Shown here in pieces: positions 24,561-33,694 of a stretch of 64,000 bases of DNA. Under the pieces are notes generated by a model, which saw only the letters and a program-made list of their open reading frames with translations, made no database searches and was not told where the DNA came from. The translations under genes and the position numbers were made by a program. The stretch is taken from positions 876,001 through 940,000 of the forward strand of contig NZ_CP035107.1 in NCBI RefSeq assembly GCF_004088395.1, read 5' to 3'. Each line of letters opens with the position of its first letter. The stretch's first letter is position 1. Origin of the DNA: Ornithobacterium rhinotracheale. GTDB lineage: Bacteria; Bacteroidota; Bacteroidia; Flavobacteriales; Weeksellaceae.

Positions 24561-25478
24561 ATGGAAAAAATACAAGGACTCATCGTTGCACCCTTTACGC
24601 CGTTTGACAAAGCTGGCGAGGTGAATTATGACATCATTCCGCAATATGCCGAAATGCTCAGAAAAAATGGGCTAAAAGGCGTTTTTATCAACGGTTCGTC
24701 GGGAGAGGGCTATATGCTCACTACCGAGGAGCGCATTCAACTAGCCGAAAAATGGAAAGCATCTGTGCCAGCTGATTTTAAAATCATCGTGCATGTGGGG
24801 AGCACTTGCGTGAAAGATAGCAAAAAAATGGCTGAGCATGCGCAAGCCCTAGGCGTGTTTGGGATAGGCTCTATGGCGCCACCGTTTCCAGAAATTGGGC
24901 GAGTAGAAGAGTTGATTGCCTATTGCCAAAAAATTACAGAAGGAGCACCCGAATTGCCATTCTACTATTACCACATTCCAGTGTTCAATGGGGCGTATCT
25001 GTCTATGGTAGAATTTTTGGAAAAAGCCGACCAAAAGTTACCAAGCCTTGCGGGCATTAAATATACCTACGAAAATATGTACGAGTTTAACCAATGTAAA
25101 TTTGTACAAAATGGAAAATATGACATGCTCCATGGGCAAGACGAAACGCTCTTGGCAAGTTTGGCAATGAGTAAAACCCAAGGCGGCATTAGTGGCACTG
25201 CCAACTATGTGGGTAATGTGCTTGTGGGCGTAATGGAGGCATGGCAAAAAGGAAACTTAGAAAAAGCCCGAATTTTACAAAATTATAATCAAGAAGTCAT
25301 CAATGTGATTGTAAAATACCGCGGAAACATCGTAGGAGGAAAACGCATCATGAAATTGATGGGCTTAGATTTAGGCGAAAACAGAGTGCCGTTTAGAAAT
25401 GTTACAGCCGAGGAAGAAGCCGCTTTATTAAAAGATTTAGAAGCTATAGATTTCTTTAATAAATGTAACGAACTTTAA
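24561..25478 (+). CDS. nanA: N-acetylneuraminate lyase
   Basis: 305 residues, class I aldolase of the DapA/NanA family. Splits sialic acid into N-acetylmannosamine and pyruvate in the cytoplasm. Seen: NGSSGEGYMLTTEER near residue 43, YYYHIPVFNG with the catalytic Tyr, and GIKYT with the Schiff-base Lys at about residue 164. Length and the GSSGEG motif fit NanA better than DapA. Six bases after the GH92 gene. No sialidase or sialic-acid importer is in the window, so the supply route is elsewhere. Confidence 0.87.
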   Translation: MEKIQGLIVAPFTPFDKAGEVNYDIIPQYAEMLRKNGLKGVFINGSSGEGYMLTTEERIQLAEKWKASVPADFKIIVHVGSTCVKDSKKMAEHAQALGVFGIGSMAPPFPEIGRVEELIAYCQKITEGAPELPFYYYHIPVFNGAYLSMVEFLEKADQKLPSLAGIKYTYENMYEFNQCKFVQNGKYDMLHGQDETLLASLAMSKTQGGISGTANYVGNVLVGVMEAWQKGNLEKARILQNYNQEVINVIVKYRGNIVGGKRIMKLMGLDLGENRVPFRNVTAEEEAALLKDLEAIDFFNKCNEL

Positions 25479-25500
25479 TATTTTTTAAAATAAAACAGCA

Positions 25501-25527
25501 AGCGCGAAACTTTTTCGCGCTTTTTTT
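25501..25527 (+). terminator. Terminator of the N-glycan operon
   Basis: Stem AGCGCGAAA (25501-25509) with TTTCGCGCT (25513-25521), three-base loop, then seven T. Confidence 0.9.
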
Positions 25528-25587
25528 GTGATTGAAAAATAGCAGAATTTTAAATTTTTTATTTATTTTTAGTCAAAATTATTTTTC

Positions 25588-26195
25588 ATGGAATCTGGAG
25601 TTATTGAACTTTTATTAATTGATTTGATTTTGATGCTATTGCCAGTTGTTTTTTATTTCTTTCCGCCCAAAAAAATGAATTCATTGTATGGGTACAGAAC
25701 CCTAAAATCTTTTAAAGACCAAAGATCTTGGGATTTTGCACAAAGGTATTCCGCAAAAAGATTGTTGCAGATTTCATTTATAATTATGTTGTTGCAAATA
25801 ACAATGATACTTTTGGGCGTTGATGCCAATATTGAAAATTCATATTTGTTATTAGTAACATTACTAAGTTAACCCGTAGTGCATTATAAAAAAGGTTGCT
25901 CATGTGACGGAAGAATAGTGAATTTTACTGGTTTTCAATTAAATAAAATTACAAGCCGCCTAGGGACAAGTTGCAATTTTATTTTTATCTAAAATTGAAA
26001 GGCTCGTTTGCAGCGAAGAAAACGAAAATTTTTCCTTTCTTTGGGAATATTGGCGAAAATGATCTTCCTGATTATCATTCAATATCACAATAAATTAATC
26101 TCATTTGGATAATGCACTACGGGTTAAGTTATATAATAGGGCTAATTATTTGTGTAATATCAACAGAAATAGCACTGAAAAAACAGAATTTTTAG
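25588..26195 (+). pseudogene. SdpI-like membrane protein gene broken by a MITE
   Basis: The first 94 codons (25588-25871) encode two to three spans with the SdpI-family segment NSLYGYRTLKSFKDQRSWDF. A 253-bp insertion (25872-26124) brings in a stop at once (AGT TAA). If the insertion and one copy of its 7-bp duplication are removed, the frame continues after LLS with YIIGLIICVISTEIALKKQNF and a stop at 26193-26195, giving a full-length protein of about 115 residues. The present product lacks its last span and may be unstable. SdpI proteins give immunity to a toxin in Bacillus; the role here is unknown. Confidence 0.8.
25872..26124. mobile_element. 253-bp IS982-derived MITE, copy 1
   Basis: Ends are ACCCGTAGTGCATTAT and ATAATGCACTACGGGT, the same 16-bp inverted repeats as the intact IS982 element at 60903. 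Flanked by 7-bp direct repeats TAAGTTA (25865-25871 and 26125-26131). Inside are short stretches recognisably derived from the transposase gene, with large deletions. No coding capacity. By eye identical to the copy at 61916. Confidence 0.93.
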
Positions 26196-26280
26196 ATTTT
26201 TATTCTGAATTAAAGACTATTTGTCATTCCGAACTTGATTCGGAATCTGTAAATTTCAATAAAGATAAAGCCACACAAAA

Positions 26281-26312
26281 AAAGCGCGAAAATCAGATTT
26301 TCGCGCTTTTTT
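26281..26312. terminator. Bidirectional terminator between sdpI remnant and ccsBA
   Basis: Thirteen-base stem (26281-26293 with 26297-26309) around a three-base loop CAG, with A-run before and T-run after. Confidence 0.85.
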
Positions 26313-26328
26313 CATTGATTTTATAAAT

Positions 26329-29300
26329 CTATTGAGAAACCAATTTTTTATGGTTTTTACGATAGAAATAGTAAGAAACTAAACTTAATACCAATGCAAT
26401 GGCTACACTTATTGGTACCCAAGTAGGGATTGGGATTTTATCTCCCGCGGCGTAGGTGTGCAATCCGCTGAGGTAGTAGTTTACTCCAAAATAAGTCATA
26501 ATCGGAGAAGCCACCGCCCACAGAGATGCAATATTAAACGCAAAATTTCCTCTAAGTCCAGGCACCAATCGCATGTGTAATACAAAGGCATACACAATGA
26601 TAGAAATAAACGCCCAAGTCTCTTTTGGGTCCCAGCTCCAGTAGCGCCCCCAGCTCTCATTAGCCCACATTCCGCCGAGGAAGGTGCCCACGGTGAGCAG
26701 GAAAATCCCAATGGTGAGCGACATTTCGTTTACAATGCTTAGCTCCTTAATGTTTTTAGATATAATTTTTGAAGACTTTAAACAATATAGGATAAGCGAG
26801 AAAATGGCTAAAACCATACTCAGCCCAAAGAAGCCATAGCTAGCAGCAATGATGGCAACATGTATGATGAGCCAGTAGGATTTTAACACAGGGACGAGCG
26901 GCGTGATTTGCGGGTCGAGTAGGGAAGACCCGTGAGCAAATCCCATCATAATCACGGCCACGAAGCAGCCCGCAGCAGGCAAAAAGGCGTTGCTGTTTCT
27001 GTATAGCATAAGCCCCGCCAAAACGCCTATCCACGAGATGAATACTATGGCTTCATACCCATTTGTCCACGGTGCGTGCCCCGAAATATACCAGCGTAGC
27101 CCAAGCCCAATGGCGTGAATTATAAATATAAGCCAAGTAGCAATTAAGGTATAGAGGGTGATTTTTTTAAGAATTTTCTTGTGCGAAAATAAATTCATAA
27201 ATCCTAAAATCAGGAAGATTAAGCCCAGCACGGCATACACCTTCATTGCGTGGAAGAAGGGTTCAAAATGGTTGTAAAACACTTCAATTTCCACTTTGTT
27301 TTGTGGCGGAACGATGTTTTTCCCCCATTTTTGCTGATAGTTGCCTATTTCATCGGCCACGGCATTTACTTTTGCCCAATTGTTATCCTCTTGTGCTTGA
27401 TTTAGGGAGTTAAAATATTTATTGAAGAAGGCTAGCGCTGTGGTATCAATTTCCATAGTTTCGCCTTGTTTTATCCAGCTTGTCCAAGTGTCGTTAATAT
27501 CGTTCTGAACGGGTATCATTTTAAGGTAATAGCCTTTTGCCAAATTATCTAGAATGGTAAAGCGTTCAGTTACATTTATAATCTCATTGTCTTGCTTAGT
27601 TTTTTCGGAGGGCTTTTTTCTGAAAGCCTCGCCGTAGGCTTTTGCTAGGTAAAACTCCCCTGTGGCCAAGTCCACCATATTCATTAAGGAGGTGTGCTGG
27701 GTATCGTCCACTTTCAGTTTTTCATAAAATTCTGGACCAATATTTTTGCTCACCTTGATGATTGGCGCTTTGGCCCACAGCGAAGGGTTTTGCTGCACGG
27801 AGAGGAACCACGCTGTGGCAGGCAGCCCATAGAATTCATCAGATTTATACACTTTTCTAAGCAATTCAAGGGCGTGGGTGCTTACGGGCTTAATGCGCCC
27901 GCGGTCATCTTGAATTAATAGGTGTTCAAATTTTTTGAGGTGTTCGGGCGAGAAATTAATTTGTTTTACGATGTCTTCACCCTTTTCTATGGTGTTTATA
28001 TCCTCAGCTTTTAGGGCAAAATCCTCGCCGTCGTGGTTATGCCCATCGTGCTGATGGTGCTGTGCTTCATCGGCTGAATTGGCAATGCTATCCAGTGTTT
28101 TAATATGTTGCTCGGCTTCCTGAGCTTTCAGGTTTTGGAGCGAGAGTAGGCTTAAAAAGCCTAGGAGTATATACTTTTTATGACTTAAATTTTTGAGCAT
28201 TTTAGCAAGATTTATAAAGCGTGAGCCCTTCCAAAAGAGTGTGAGGAACATTCCGAGATAGAGCATAATGTACCCAATGTAGGTGATGATGGTGCCTGGG
28301 CGGTCTTGATTGACTGATAGGCGTGTGCCTAATTCATCGGGGTCATACCCTGATTGAAAGAAGCGATACCCGCCGTAGTCCAAGACATTGTTCATATAGA
28401 TTCTATAATCCTTTTCCGTGCCGCCATCTATCACGGCGATTTCGCTGGCAAAGGAGGAGGGGTTGCGCGAGCCTGGGTAGGTTTCCATTTGGAAATCCTT
28501 TAATTTAATTGCAAAAGGAGTATTGATGATTTTGGAGCCATAGCCTGCAGAAATCATAAGCCCATTGATTTGTTTGCGTGCACTCAAGTTGGTATAGCCT
28601 TCGCCACCGCGTAAGATGAGCGTGTCTTTTACATTCCCATCTTTATACTCAAGCACTACCACATTGCTGTTTTCTTGGTCTTTATTTTTATCGCCCGCAA
28701 TAAATTCTAGCGTTCCGCGGTAGGCAGGTTTAGCCAAAACAAAGTTTACAGGCCCAATTTGGTACATGGCACGCAATCTTGTATTTTGTGGTGTATTCAC
28801 TTCGATTTTTTGAAAACTCTGGGCAAAGGTGGCAGAATCTGTCACAGCCCCCATTTGCTGCCCTTGCATGCTCATGCTCTGCCCCTCAAGTGGCGAATTA
28901 ATTGTGAGTGCATTTTCGTTTCCAGAGATTTGGATAGTCCCTTCGATAGGGTTGTTAAAGGTAAAGACAGCCCCGCCGATTTCCTTAATCTCACCTTCTT
29001 GGATATAATTAGTCTTTCGTCCGCCCTGTCCCACAGTTACGATTTCAATGCTTAATTTGCCCTTGCCCGCAATCACGGTATCTTTGGCATAAGGGATATA
29101 GTCCAGTGATTTTACCGAGATGTCTCTATCTTTAAACGAATACCTCTGGCTAAAATTTTGATGCAGGGGGAAGCCCACTTTTTTGCTATTCAAAAAAGTC
29201 ATTGTATAGGGCGTTTCGTAGGCTAAATGCTGGTCTCCATCAAATATATCGAGCTTCACATAAGTTTTGCTGGATATGATATGGTTCGAGGTTTGCCCCT

Positions 29301-29622
29301 CACGAATATTCATCATACCCTCCACCGAGAAGAGGTGCGTATACGCCGCCCCGATGAATATTACAATAAAGGCCAAATGGAAGAGCAACACGCTCCACTT
29401 GCCCCTGTGCCAGAGGCGATACCTAAAAATATTGGCAATGAAATTAATGATTAAAAGCACCTGCAAAAGGCTGAACCAAGTGCTGTAATATACCAATTGC
29501 TTAGCCGCAGGCGTTCCGTAATCATTCTCTATAAAAGTAGCCACCGCCATAGCCACGGCATAGATTAAAAGCATCACCGCCATAGCACGGGTAGATAAAA
29601 GAAGTTTCTTTAAAATATCCAT
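26329..29622 (-). CDS. ccsBA: Cytochrome c biogenesis protein CcsBA
   Basis: 1097 residues, a natural fusion of ResB/CcsB and CcsA. Exports haem and joins it to apocytochrome c outside the inner membrane (System II). The first part has spans at about 14-35, 50-70 and 80-97, then a large periplasmic domain to residue ~440, then another span. A His/Asp-rich loop HHQHDGHNHDGED lies near residue 525. The C-terminal ~300 residues hold CcsA spans with the haem-handling WWD-like motif ESWGRYWSWDPKETWAF and conserved His (FAHGSS, ILHMRL-type positions). The length is normal for Bacteroidota fusions. Confidence 0.9.
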   Translation of the reverse strand: MDILKKLLLSTRAMAVMLLIYAVAMAVATFIENDYGTPAAKQLVYYSTWFSLLQVLLIINFIANIFRYRLWHRGKWSVLLFHLAFIVIFIGAAYTHLFSVEGMMNIREGQTSNHIISSKTYVKLDIFDGDQHLAYETPYTMTFLNSKKVGFPLHQNFSQRYSFKDRDISVKSLDYIPYAKDTVIAGKGKLSIEIVTVGQGGRKTNYIQEGEIKEIGGAVFTFNNPIEGTIQISGNENALTINSPLEGQSMSMQGQQMGAVTDSATFAQSFQKIEVNTPQNTRLRAMYQIGPVNFVLAKPAYRGTLEFIAGDKNKDQENSNVVVLEYKDGNVKDTLILRGGEGYTNLSARKQINGLMISAGYGSKIINTPFAIKLKDFQMETYPGSRNPSSFASEIAVIDGGTEKDYRIYMNNVLDYGGYRFFQSGYDPDELGTRLSVNQDRPGTIITYIGYIMLYLGMFLTLFWKGSRFINLAKMLKNLSHKKYILLGFLSLLSLQNLKAQEAEQHIKTLDSIANSADEAQHHQHDGHNHDGEDFALKAEDINTIEKGEDIVKQINFSPEHLKKFEHLLIQDDRGRIKPVSTHALELLRKVYKSDEFYGLPATAWFLSVQQNPSLWAKAPIIKVSKNIGPEFYEKLKVDDTQHTSLMNMVDLATGEFYLAKAYGEAFRKKPSEKTKQDNEIINVTERFTILDNLAKGYYLKMIPVQNDINDTWTSWIKQGETMEIDTTALAFFNKYFNSLNQAQEDNNWAKVNAVADEIGNYQQKWGKNIVPPQNKVEIEVFYNHFEPFFHAMKVYAVLGLIFLILGFMNLFSHKKILKKITLYTLIATWLIFIIHAIGLGLRWYISGHAPWTNGYEAIVFISWIGVLAGLMLYRNSNAFLPAAGCFVAVIMMGFAHGSSLLDPQITPLVPVLKSYWLIIHVAIIAASYGFFGLSMVLAIFSLILYCLKSSKIISKNIKELSIVNEMSLTIGIFLLTVGTFLGGMWANESWGRYWSWDPKETWAFISIIVYAFVLHMRLVPGLRGNFAFNIASLWAVASPIMTYFGVNYYLSGLHTYAAGDKIPIPTWVPISVAIALVLSLVSYYFYRKNHKKLVSQ

Positions 29623-29665
29623 TCAAGTAAAATTAAAATCCATTATTTAATCCGAGCATTCAATA

Positions 29666-30250
29666 TTATTGCTCAATCCATTTTAGAATCTCGGCATCCG
29701 TAGGCTTCACGCGCGATTCATAGACGCGCGCCACGCTGCCATCTTCATTGATTAGGAATTTCTGAAAATTCCATTTCACTGGTGCATCCATCACCCCGTT
29801 TTCGCTCTTTTGGGTTAAAAAACGATAGAGCGGTGCTTGTTCTTTGCCCACCACATTGATTTTCCCCATCATCGGGAAGCTAACATTAAATCGGCTGGTG
29901 CAGAATTTCTTAATCTCTGCATTGCTCCCAGGCTCCTGCCCCTTGAAATCATTAGAGGGGAACCCAATGATGGTGAAGTTGTGCTGCTTATACTTTTGGT
30001 ATAGCTCCTCCAAATCTGCATACTGTGGTGTAAATCCGCACTCGGAGGCGGTATTGACAATCATAATTTTCTGCCCCCTTAAATCTGAGAGTTTAAACTC
30101 ATTCCCATCAATATCCTGCACCGTAAATTGGTAAATATTCTTCACCTCACTAGGCACGGCGGCTGCTTGCTCCTCGGGCGCCTTAGCCTTTTGCTGGAAT
30201 TGGCACGCGCTGAACGATATTGCACACGCAAGTAAAAGTATTTTTTTCAT
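29666..30250 (-). CDS. Glutathione peroxidase-family lipoprotein
   Basis: 194 residues from ATG 30250. Reduces peroxides, in practice often with thioredoxin as donor. N-terminal lipobox (ISFSAC) predicts a lipoprotein facing the periplasm. Peroxidatic Cys (not selenocysteine) in NTASECGFTPQY, then GFPSNDFKGQEPG and the conserved Trp/Asn in VKWNFQKFLI. A longer start at 30319 adds an unlikely leader. 43 bases downstream of it lies ccsBA, divergent in need but same strand. Confidence 0.88.
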   Translation of the reverse strand: MKKILLLACAISFSACQFQQKAKAPEEQAAAVPSEVKNIYQFTVQDIDGNEFKLSDLRGQKIMIVNTASECGFTPQYADLEELYQKYKQHNFTIIGFPSNDFKGQEPGSNAEIKKFCTSRFNVSFPMMGKINVVGKEQAPLYRFLTQKSENGVMDAPVKWNFQKFLINEDGSVARVYESRVKPTDAEILKWIEQ

Positions 30251-30510
30251 TTTAAACTGGTAAAAATTTCGGCTAAAATACAAAAAATATAAAAAACAGA
30301 CTAAAAGCTCCCTATTCATAACATTTAGGCTGAAAAATAACTTGTGGCGCTTTTTTTACAAGAAAAATGAGGGCTTGGGCAAGGTTTAGGGGCTTTTTTT
30401 GCCCGAAAATCGATTTTATGTATGGAATGTTTCTAAATTTTTGTAGCTTTATCGTCCGATTTTTAGGCTTAATTGAATGGTGTGAAAAAAGAAATTCAAA
30501 GCAAAGTAAT

Positions 30511-32655
30511 ATGAGTGATTATAAATACATTAATCGAGAGATTAGCTGGCTTAAATTTAATGCAAGGGTGTTGCAGGAGGCCAGAGATAAGAGCGTGCCA
30601 CTGCTAGAACGCCTGCGTTTTTTAGGCATTTACTCGAATAATTTAGATGAGTTTTACAAGGTGCGGTATGCCACGGTGGTGCGTGCTTTGGAGATAGACC
30701 AAAAGATTTATTCCAACATCATTAAAGGGCAATCGCTCAAAACCTTGCTCAATGATATCAAGGAGAGCGTGTCGTTGCAGCAACAGACTTATGATGATAC
30801 TTATGATGAAATCATTCAAGCGCTGGAAAAGGAGAATATATTCTTTATCGATGATACCGAGGTTTCGGGCAAGTATGCGGATTATATTCGCAATTATTAT
30901 CAAGATAAATTAAGCCACACCATCGCGGTGTACTTGGTACCGCCAGATACTACCAAGATTCCAGAGCTTCGGGAGGGGGCAAATTACCTTGCGGTGAAGA
31001 TGGTGAAAAACCCAGAGGTGAAATCTGAAACCCGCCGCCTGAGACAAAACTCTAAGGCTTGGGAGGGAATAAGCCCCGAGAATGAGGCCCAGCCCGCGTA
31101 TACTTATGCCATAGTGGAGGTGCCTACACACCTGTTTTCGCGCTTTGTGGTGCTGCCTAAAATGGACGAGAATCGCCACTATATTATGATGCTTGAAGAT
31201 GTGATTCGCTATAATTTAAATGAAATCTTTAACATCTTTGATTATGACCATATTGAGGCGCACTCCTTTAAATCCTCCAAAGATGCCGAAATGGATTTGG
31301 ACCAAGATGTTCAAAAAAGTTTTATGGATAGAATCTCGCGCAGCGTGAAGCGCCGTCGCCGTGGCGAGCCTGTGCGCTTGGTGTATGATAGGGATATGGC
31401 ACCCGATACCTTGGAATATTTGAAAAAGATACTCCACATTGATTCCTATGATACTATTTCGCCAGGGAGCAAATACCACAACAAGCGCGATTTCATTAAA
31501 TTCCCCAACTTGGGCAGAACCGATTTAGAGTTTAAGAAAATCAAACCCCTCGTGCCGCCCGCGTTGCAAAATGTGAAAAGCTACATTCGCGCCATTGAGC
31601 AGCAAGACCATATGCTCTATGCGCCGTATGTGGATTACTCTGTGTTGCTGAAATTTTTGCGCGAGGCCGCCATAGACCCTCAGGTGAAATCGATTAAAAT
31701 GACGGTGTACCGCGTGGCAAGCGAGTCCCAAATTATGAGCGCCCTTGTGAACGCCGCTAGAAATGGGAAAAAAGTAACCGCCGTGCTGGAACTGCGCGCT
31801 AGATTTGATGAGGCAAATAATGTACACTGGTCTAAAACCTTGCAAGATGAGGGCGTGAAAGTAATCTTTGGGGTAGCAGATTTAAAAGTGCACTCCAAGC
31901 TGGGGCTAGTAACCTATGAGCGCGAGGGCGAGGAAAAGAAAATCGCCTTTGTGAGTACGGGGAATTTCCACGAGAAAACGGCAAGGCTCTACACAGATTT
32001 CACACTACTCACCTCGCGTAAGGAAATCACAGAGGAGGTGTCTCAGGTGTTTGATTTCTTTGAGTTTAATTATAAAGTGAAGCCTTATAAACACCTCATC
32101 GTTTCGCCACACGAAATGCGCCGAAAACTCACTCACTACGTTGATCAAGAAATTGAAAATAAAAAGCAAGGAAAGCCCGCTCAAATCAATATTAAGGCCA
32201 ATAGCCTCTCCGATAAAAAAATGATAGATAAGCTGTACCAAGCTAGCCAAGCAGGGGTAGAGGTGCGATTGGTAATCCGCGGAATTTGTTGCTTAATCCC
32301 AGGCATCCCTGGTATGAGCGAGAATATTAGAGCCATCAGCGTGGTGGATAAGTTTTTGGAGCACCCGCGCATCTATTGGTTTAAAAATGGAGGCGATGAC
32401 CTAGTTTATATCTCCTCCGCGGATATGATGACGCGTAACATCGATCACCGAGTGGAGGTAGGATGCCCAATCTATGATCCTGAGTTGAAAAAAGAAATAA
32501 TGGATACCTTTGATTTGAGTTTTAACGACAATGTTAAGGGAAGGATTCAAAACAATACCCAAGATGAAATTTACCAAAGCAATGATTTGCCAGAAAATCG
32601 TTCGCAAATAAGTATTTACGAATATTATAAAAAATTGTATGATGAAAATAACTAA
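30511..32655 (+). CDS. ppk: Polyphosphate kinase 1
   Basis: 714 residues from ATG 30511 (MSDYKYINREISWLKFN). Makes polyphosphate from ATP. N-terminal helical domain with NREISWLKFNARVL and SNNLDEFYKVR; two phospholipase D-like catalytic domains with HSKLGLV (the autophosphorylated His region near residue 451) and STGNFHEKTARLYTDF, then DHRVEVG. A longer in-frame start at 30367 is rejected since it lacks likeness to the family N terminus. The ppx gene begins inside its last 14 to 17 bases. Confidence 0.94.
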   Translation: MSDYKYINREISWLKFNARVLQEARDKSVPLLERLRFLGIYSNNLDEFYKVRYATVVRALEIDQKIYSNIIKGQSLKTLLNDIKESVSLQQQTYDDTYDEIIQALEKENIFFIDDTEVSGKYADYIRNYYQDKLSHTIAVYLVPPDTTKIPELREGANYLAVKMVKNPEVKSETRRLRQNSKAWEGISPENEAQPAYTYAIVEVPTHLFSRFVVLPKMDENRHYIMMLEDVIRYNLNEIFNIFDYDHIEAHSFKSSKDAEMDLDQDVQKSFMDRISRSVKRRRRGEPVRLVYDRDMAPDTLEYLKKILHIDSYDTISPGSKYHNKRDFIKFPNLGRTDLEFKKIKPLVPPALQNVKSYIRAIEQQDHMLYAPYVDYSVLLKFLREAAIDPQVKSIKMTVYRVASESQIMSALVNAARNGKKVTAVLELRARFDEANNVHWSKTLQDEGVKVIFGVADLKVHSKLGLVTYEREGEEKKIAFVSTGNFHEKTARLYTDFTLLTSRKEITEEVSQVFDFFEFNYKVKPYKHLIVSPHEMRRKLTHYVDQEIENKKQGKPAQINIKANSLSDKKMIDKLYQASQAGVEVRLVIRGICCLIPGIPGMSENIRAISVVDKFLEHPRIYWFKNGGDDLVYISSADMMTRNIDHRVEVGCPIYDPELKKEIMDTFDLSFNDNVKGRIQNNTQDEIYQSNDLPENRSQISIYEYYKKLYDENN

Positions 32656-33526
32656 ACTAGCCGCAATAGATATAGGCTCCAATGCCGTGAGGCTCTTGGT
32701 GAGCGCCATTTATGAGGAAGAAGGCCGCGTAACATTTAACAAAACTAGCTTGGTGCGCGTGCCAATTCGCCTAGGGGAAGATGCCTTTGTGAGAGGGGAA
32801 GTCTCCAAGGAAAACGAAAAAAGGCTCATTCAAGCAATGACAGCCTATAAGCTCCTGATGGATGTGCACCAAGTGCAAGGATATTGCGCCTTTGCCACTT
32901 CCGCTATGCGCGAGGTGAAAAATGGAAAGGAAATTGTGCAAAAAATCAGAGAAAAAGCAGGCGTTAATTTAGAAATCATCGATGGGCAAAAAGAAGGGCA
33001 AATCATCTTTGAAACAGAGCTAAAAGAATATATCAATAATAAAAATGCTTACCTATACATAGATGTGGGAGGAGGCAGCACAGAGCTCACAATTTTGGCA
33101 CACGGCAAAGTGCTAAATACACGCTCATTCAACATCGGAACTGTGCGCTGGCTGAATGGCAAGGTGGATAGCTCCTACTTGACAAGGGAAGTTAAGCCGT
33201 GGGTAATGGAGAACTGTAAAAATTTGGGCAATATAGAAATGATAGGCTCAGGCGGAAATATTAACCATATTTTTAAGTATTCAGGCAAGAAAAAATCACT
33301 TAGTTTTACTTATCTAAATCAGCAGCGAAAGATACTAAGCGCACTAGATTTTGAGGACCGCTTATCAATTTACAATATGAAGCCCGACCGAGGTGATGTC
33401 ATCATTCCCGCACTGGAAATTTACACCTCTGTGATGAAATTTGCCAAGGCCAAAAAGATGTATGTGCCTAAAATTGGACTGGCTGATGGTATGGTGCAGT
33501 ATATGTATCATCACAAGAAATATTAA
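32642..33526 (+). CDS. ppx: Exopolyphosphatase / GppA phosphatase family protein
   Basis: 294 residues from ATG 32642 (MKITKLAAIDIGSNAVRLLV); an ATG three bases earlier is also possible. Hydrolyses polyphosphate or pppGpp. ASKHA-fold phosphate loops: AIDIGSNAVRLL near the start and YIDVGGGSTELT near residue 138; GSGGNINH and ADGMVQYM near the end. The short form (one domain pair, no C-terminal HD domain) is typical of Bacteroidota. Overlap with ppk means synthesis and breakdown of polyphosphate are made from one transcript. Confidence 0.9.
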   Translation: MKITKLAAIDIGSNAVRLLVSAIYEEEGRVTFNKTSLVRVPIRLGEDAFVRGEVSKENEKRLIQAMTAYKLLMDVHQVQGYCAFATSAMREVKNGKEIVQKIREKAGVNLEIIDGQKEGQIIFETELKEYINNKNAYLYIDVGGGSTELTILAHGKVLNTRSFNIGTVRWLNGKVDSSYLTREVKPWVMENCKNLGNIEMIGSGGNINHIFKYSGKKKSLSFTYLNQQRKILSALDFEDRLSIYNMKPDRGDVIIPALEIYTSVMKFAKAKKMYVPKIGLADGMVQYMYHHKKY

Positions 33527-33536
33527 GTGCAATATA

Positions 33537-33567
33537 TTGGCAGGAATTGTAATTTATCGTACTTTTG
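33537..33567 (+). promoter_or_regulatory. Promoter of argS
   Basis: TTG at 33537 and TACTTTTG at 33560-33567, 23 bases apart, matching TTG / TAnnTTTG. The start codon of argS is about 130 bases downstream, leaving a long leader with no clear structure. Confidence 0.55.
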
Positions 33568-33694
33568 AGCCCCTAAATCAAGGGATTTAAACAACTGAAT
33601 TTAAACTTTAATTAAATCGATTTAAAGGCTTATTTAGCAGTCGTTTAAATTAGAGTTATTAAAGTGGGGAATTAACTGTAAAATCTGAAAATAA

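Noticed and set aside
26105..26326. 73-residue open frame after MITE copy 1
   Set aside because: It starts inside the MITE end and crosses the sdpI remnant and terminator in the wrong frame.
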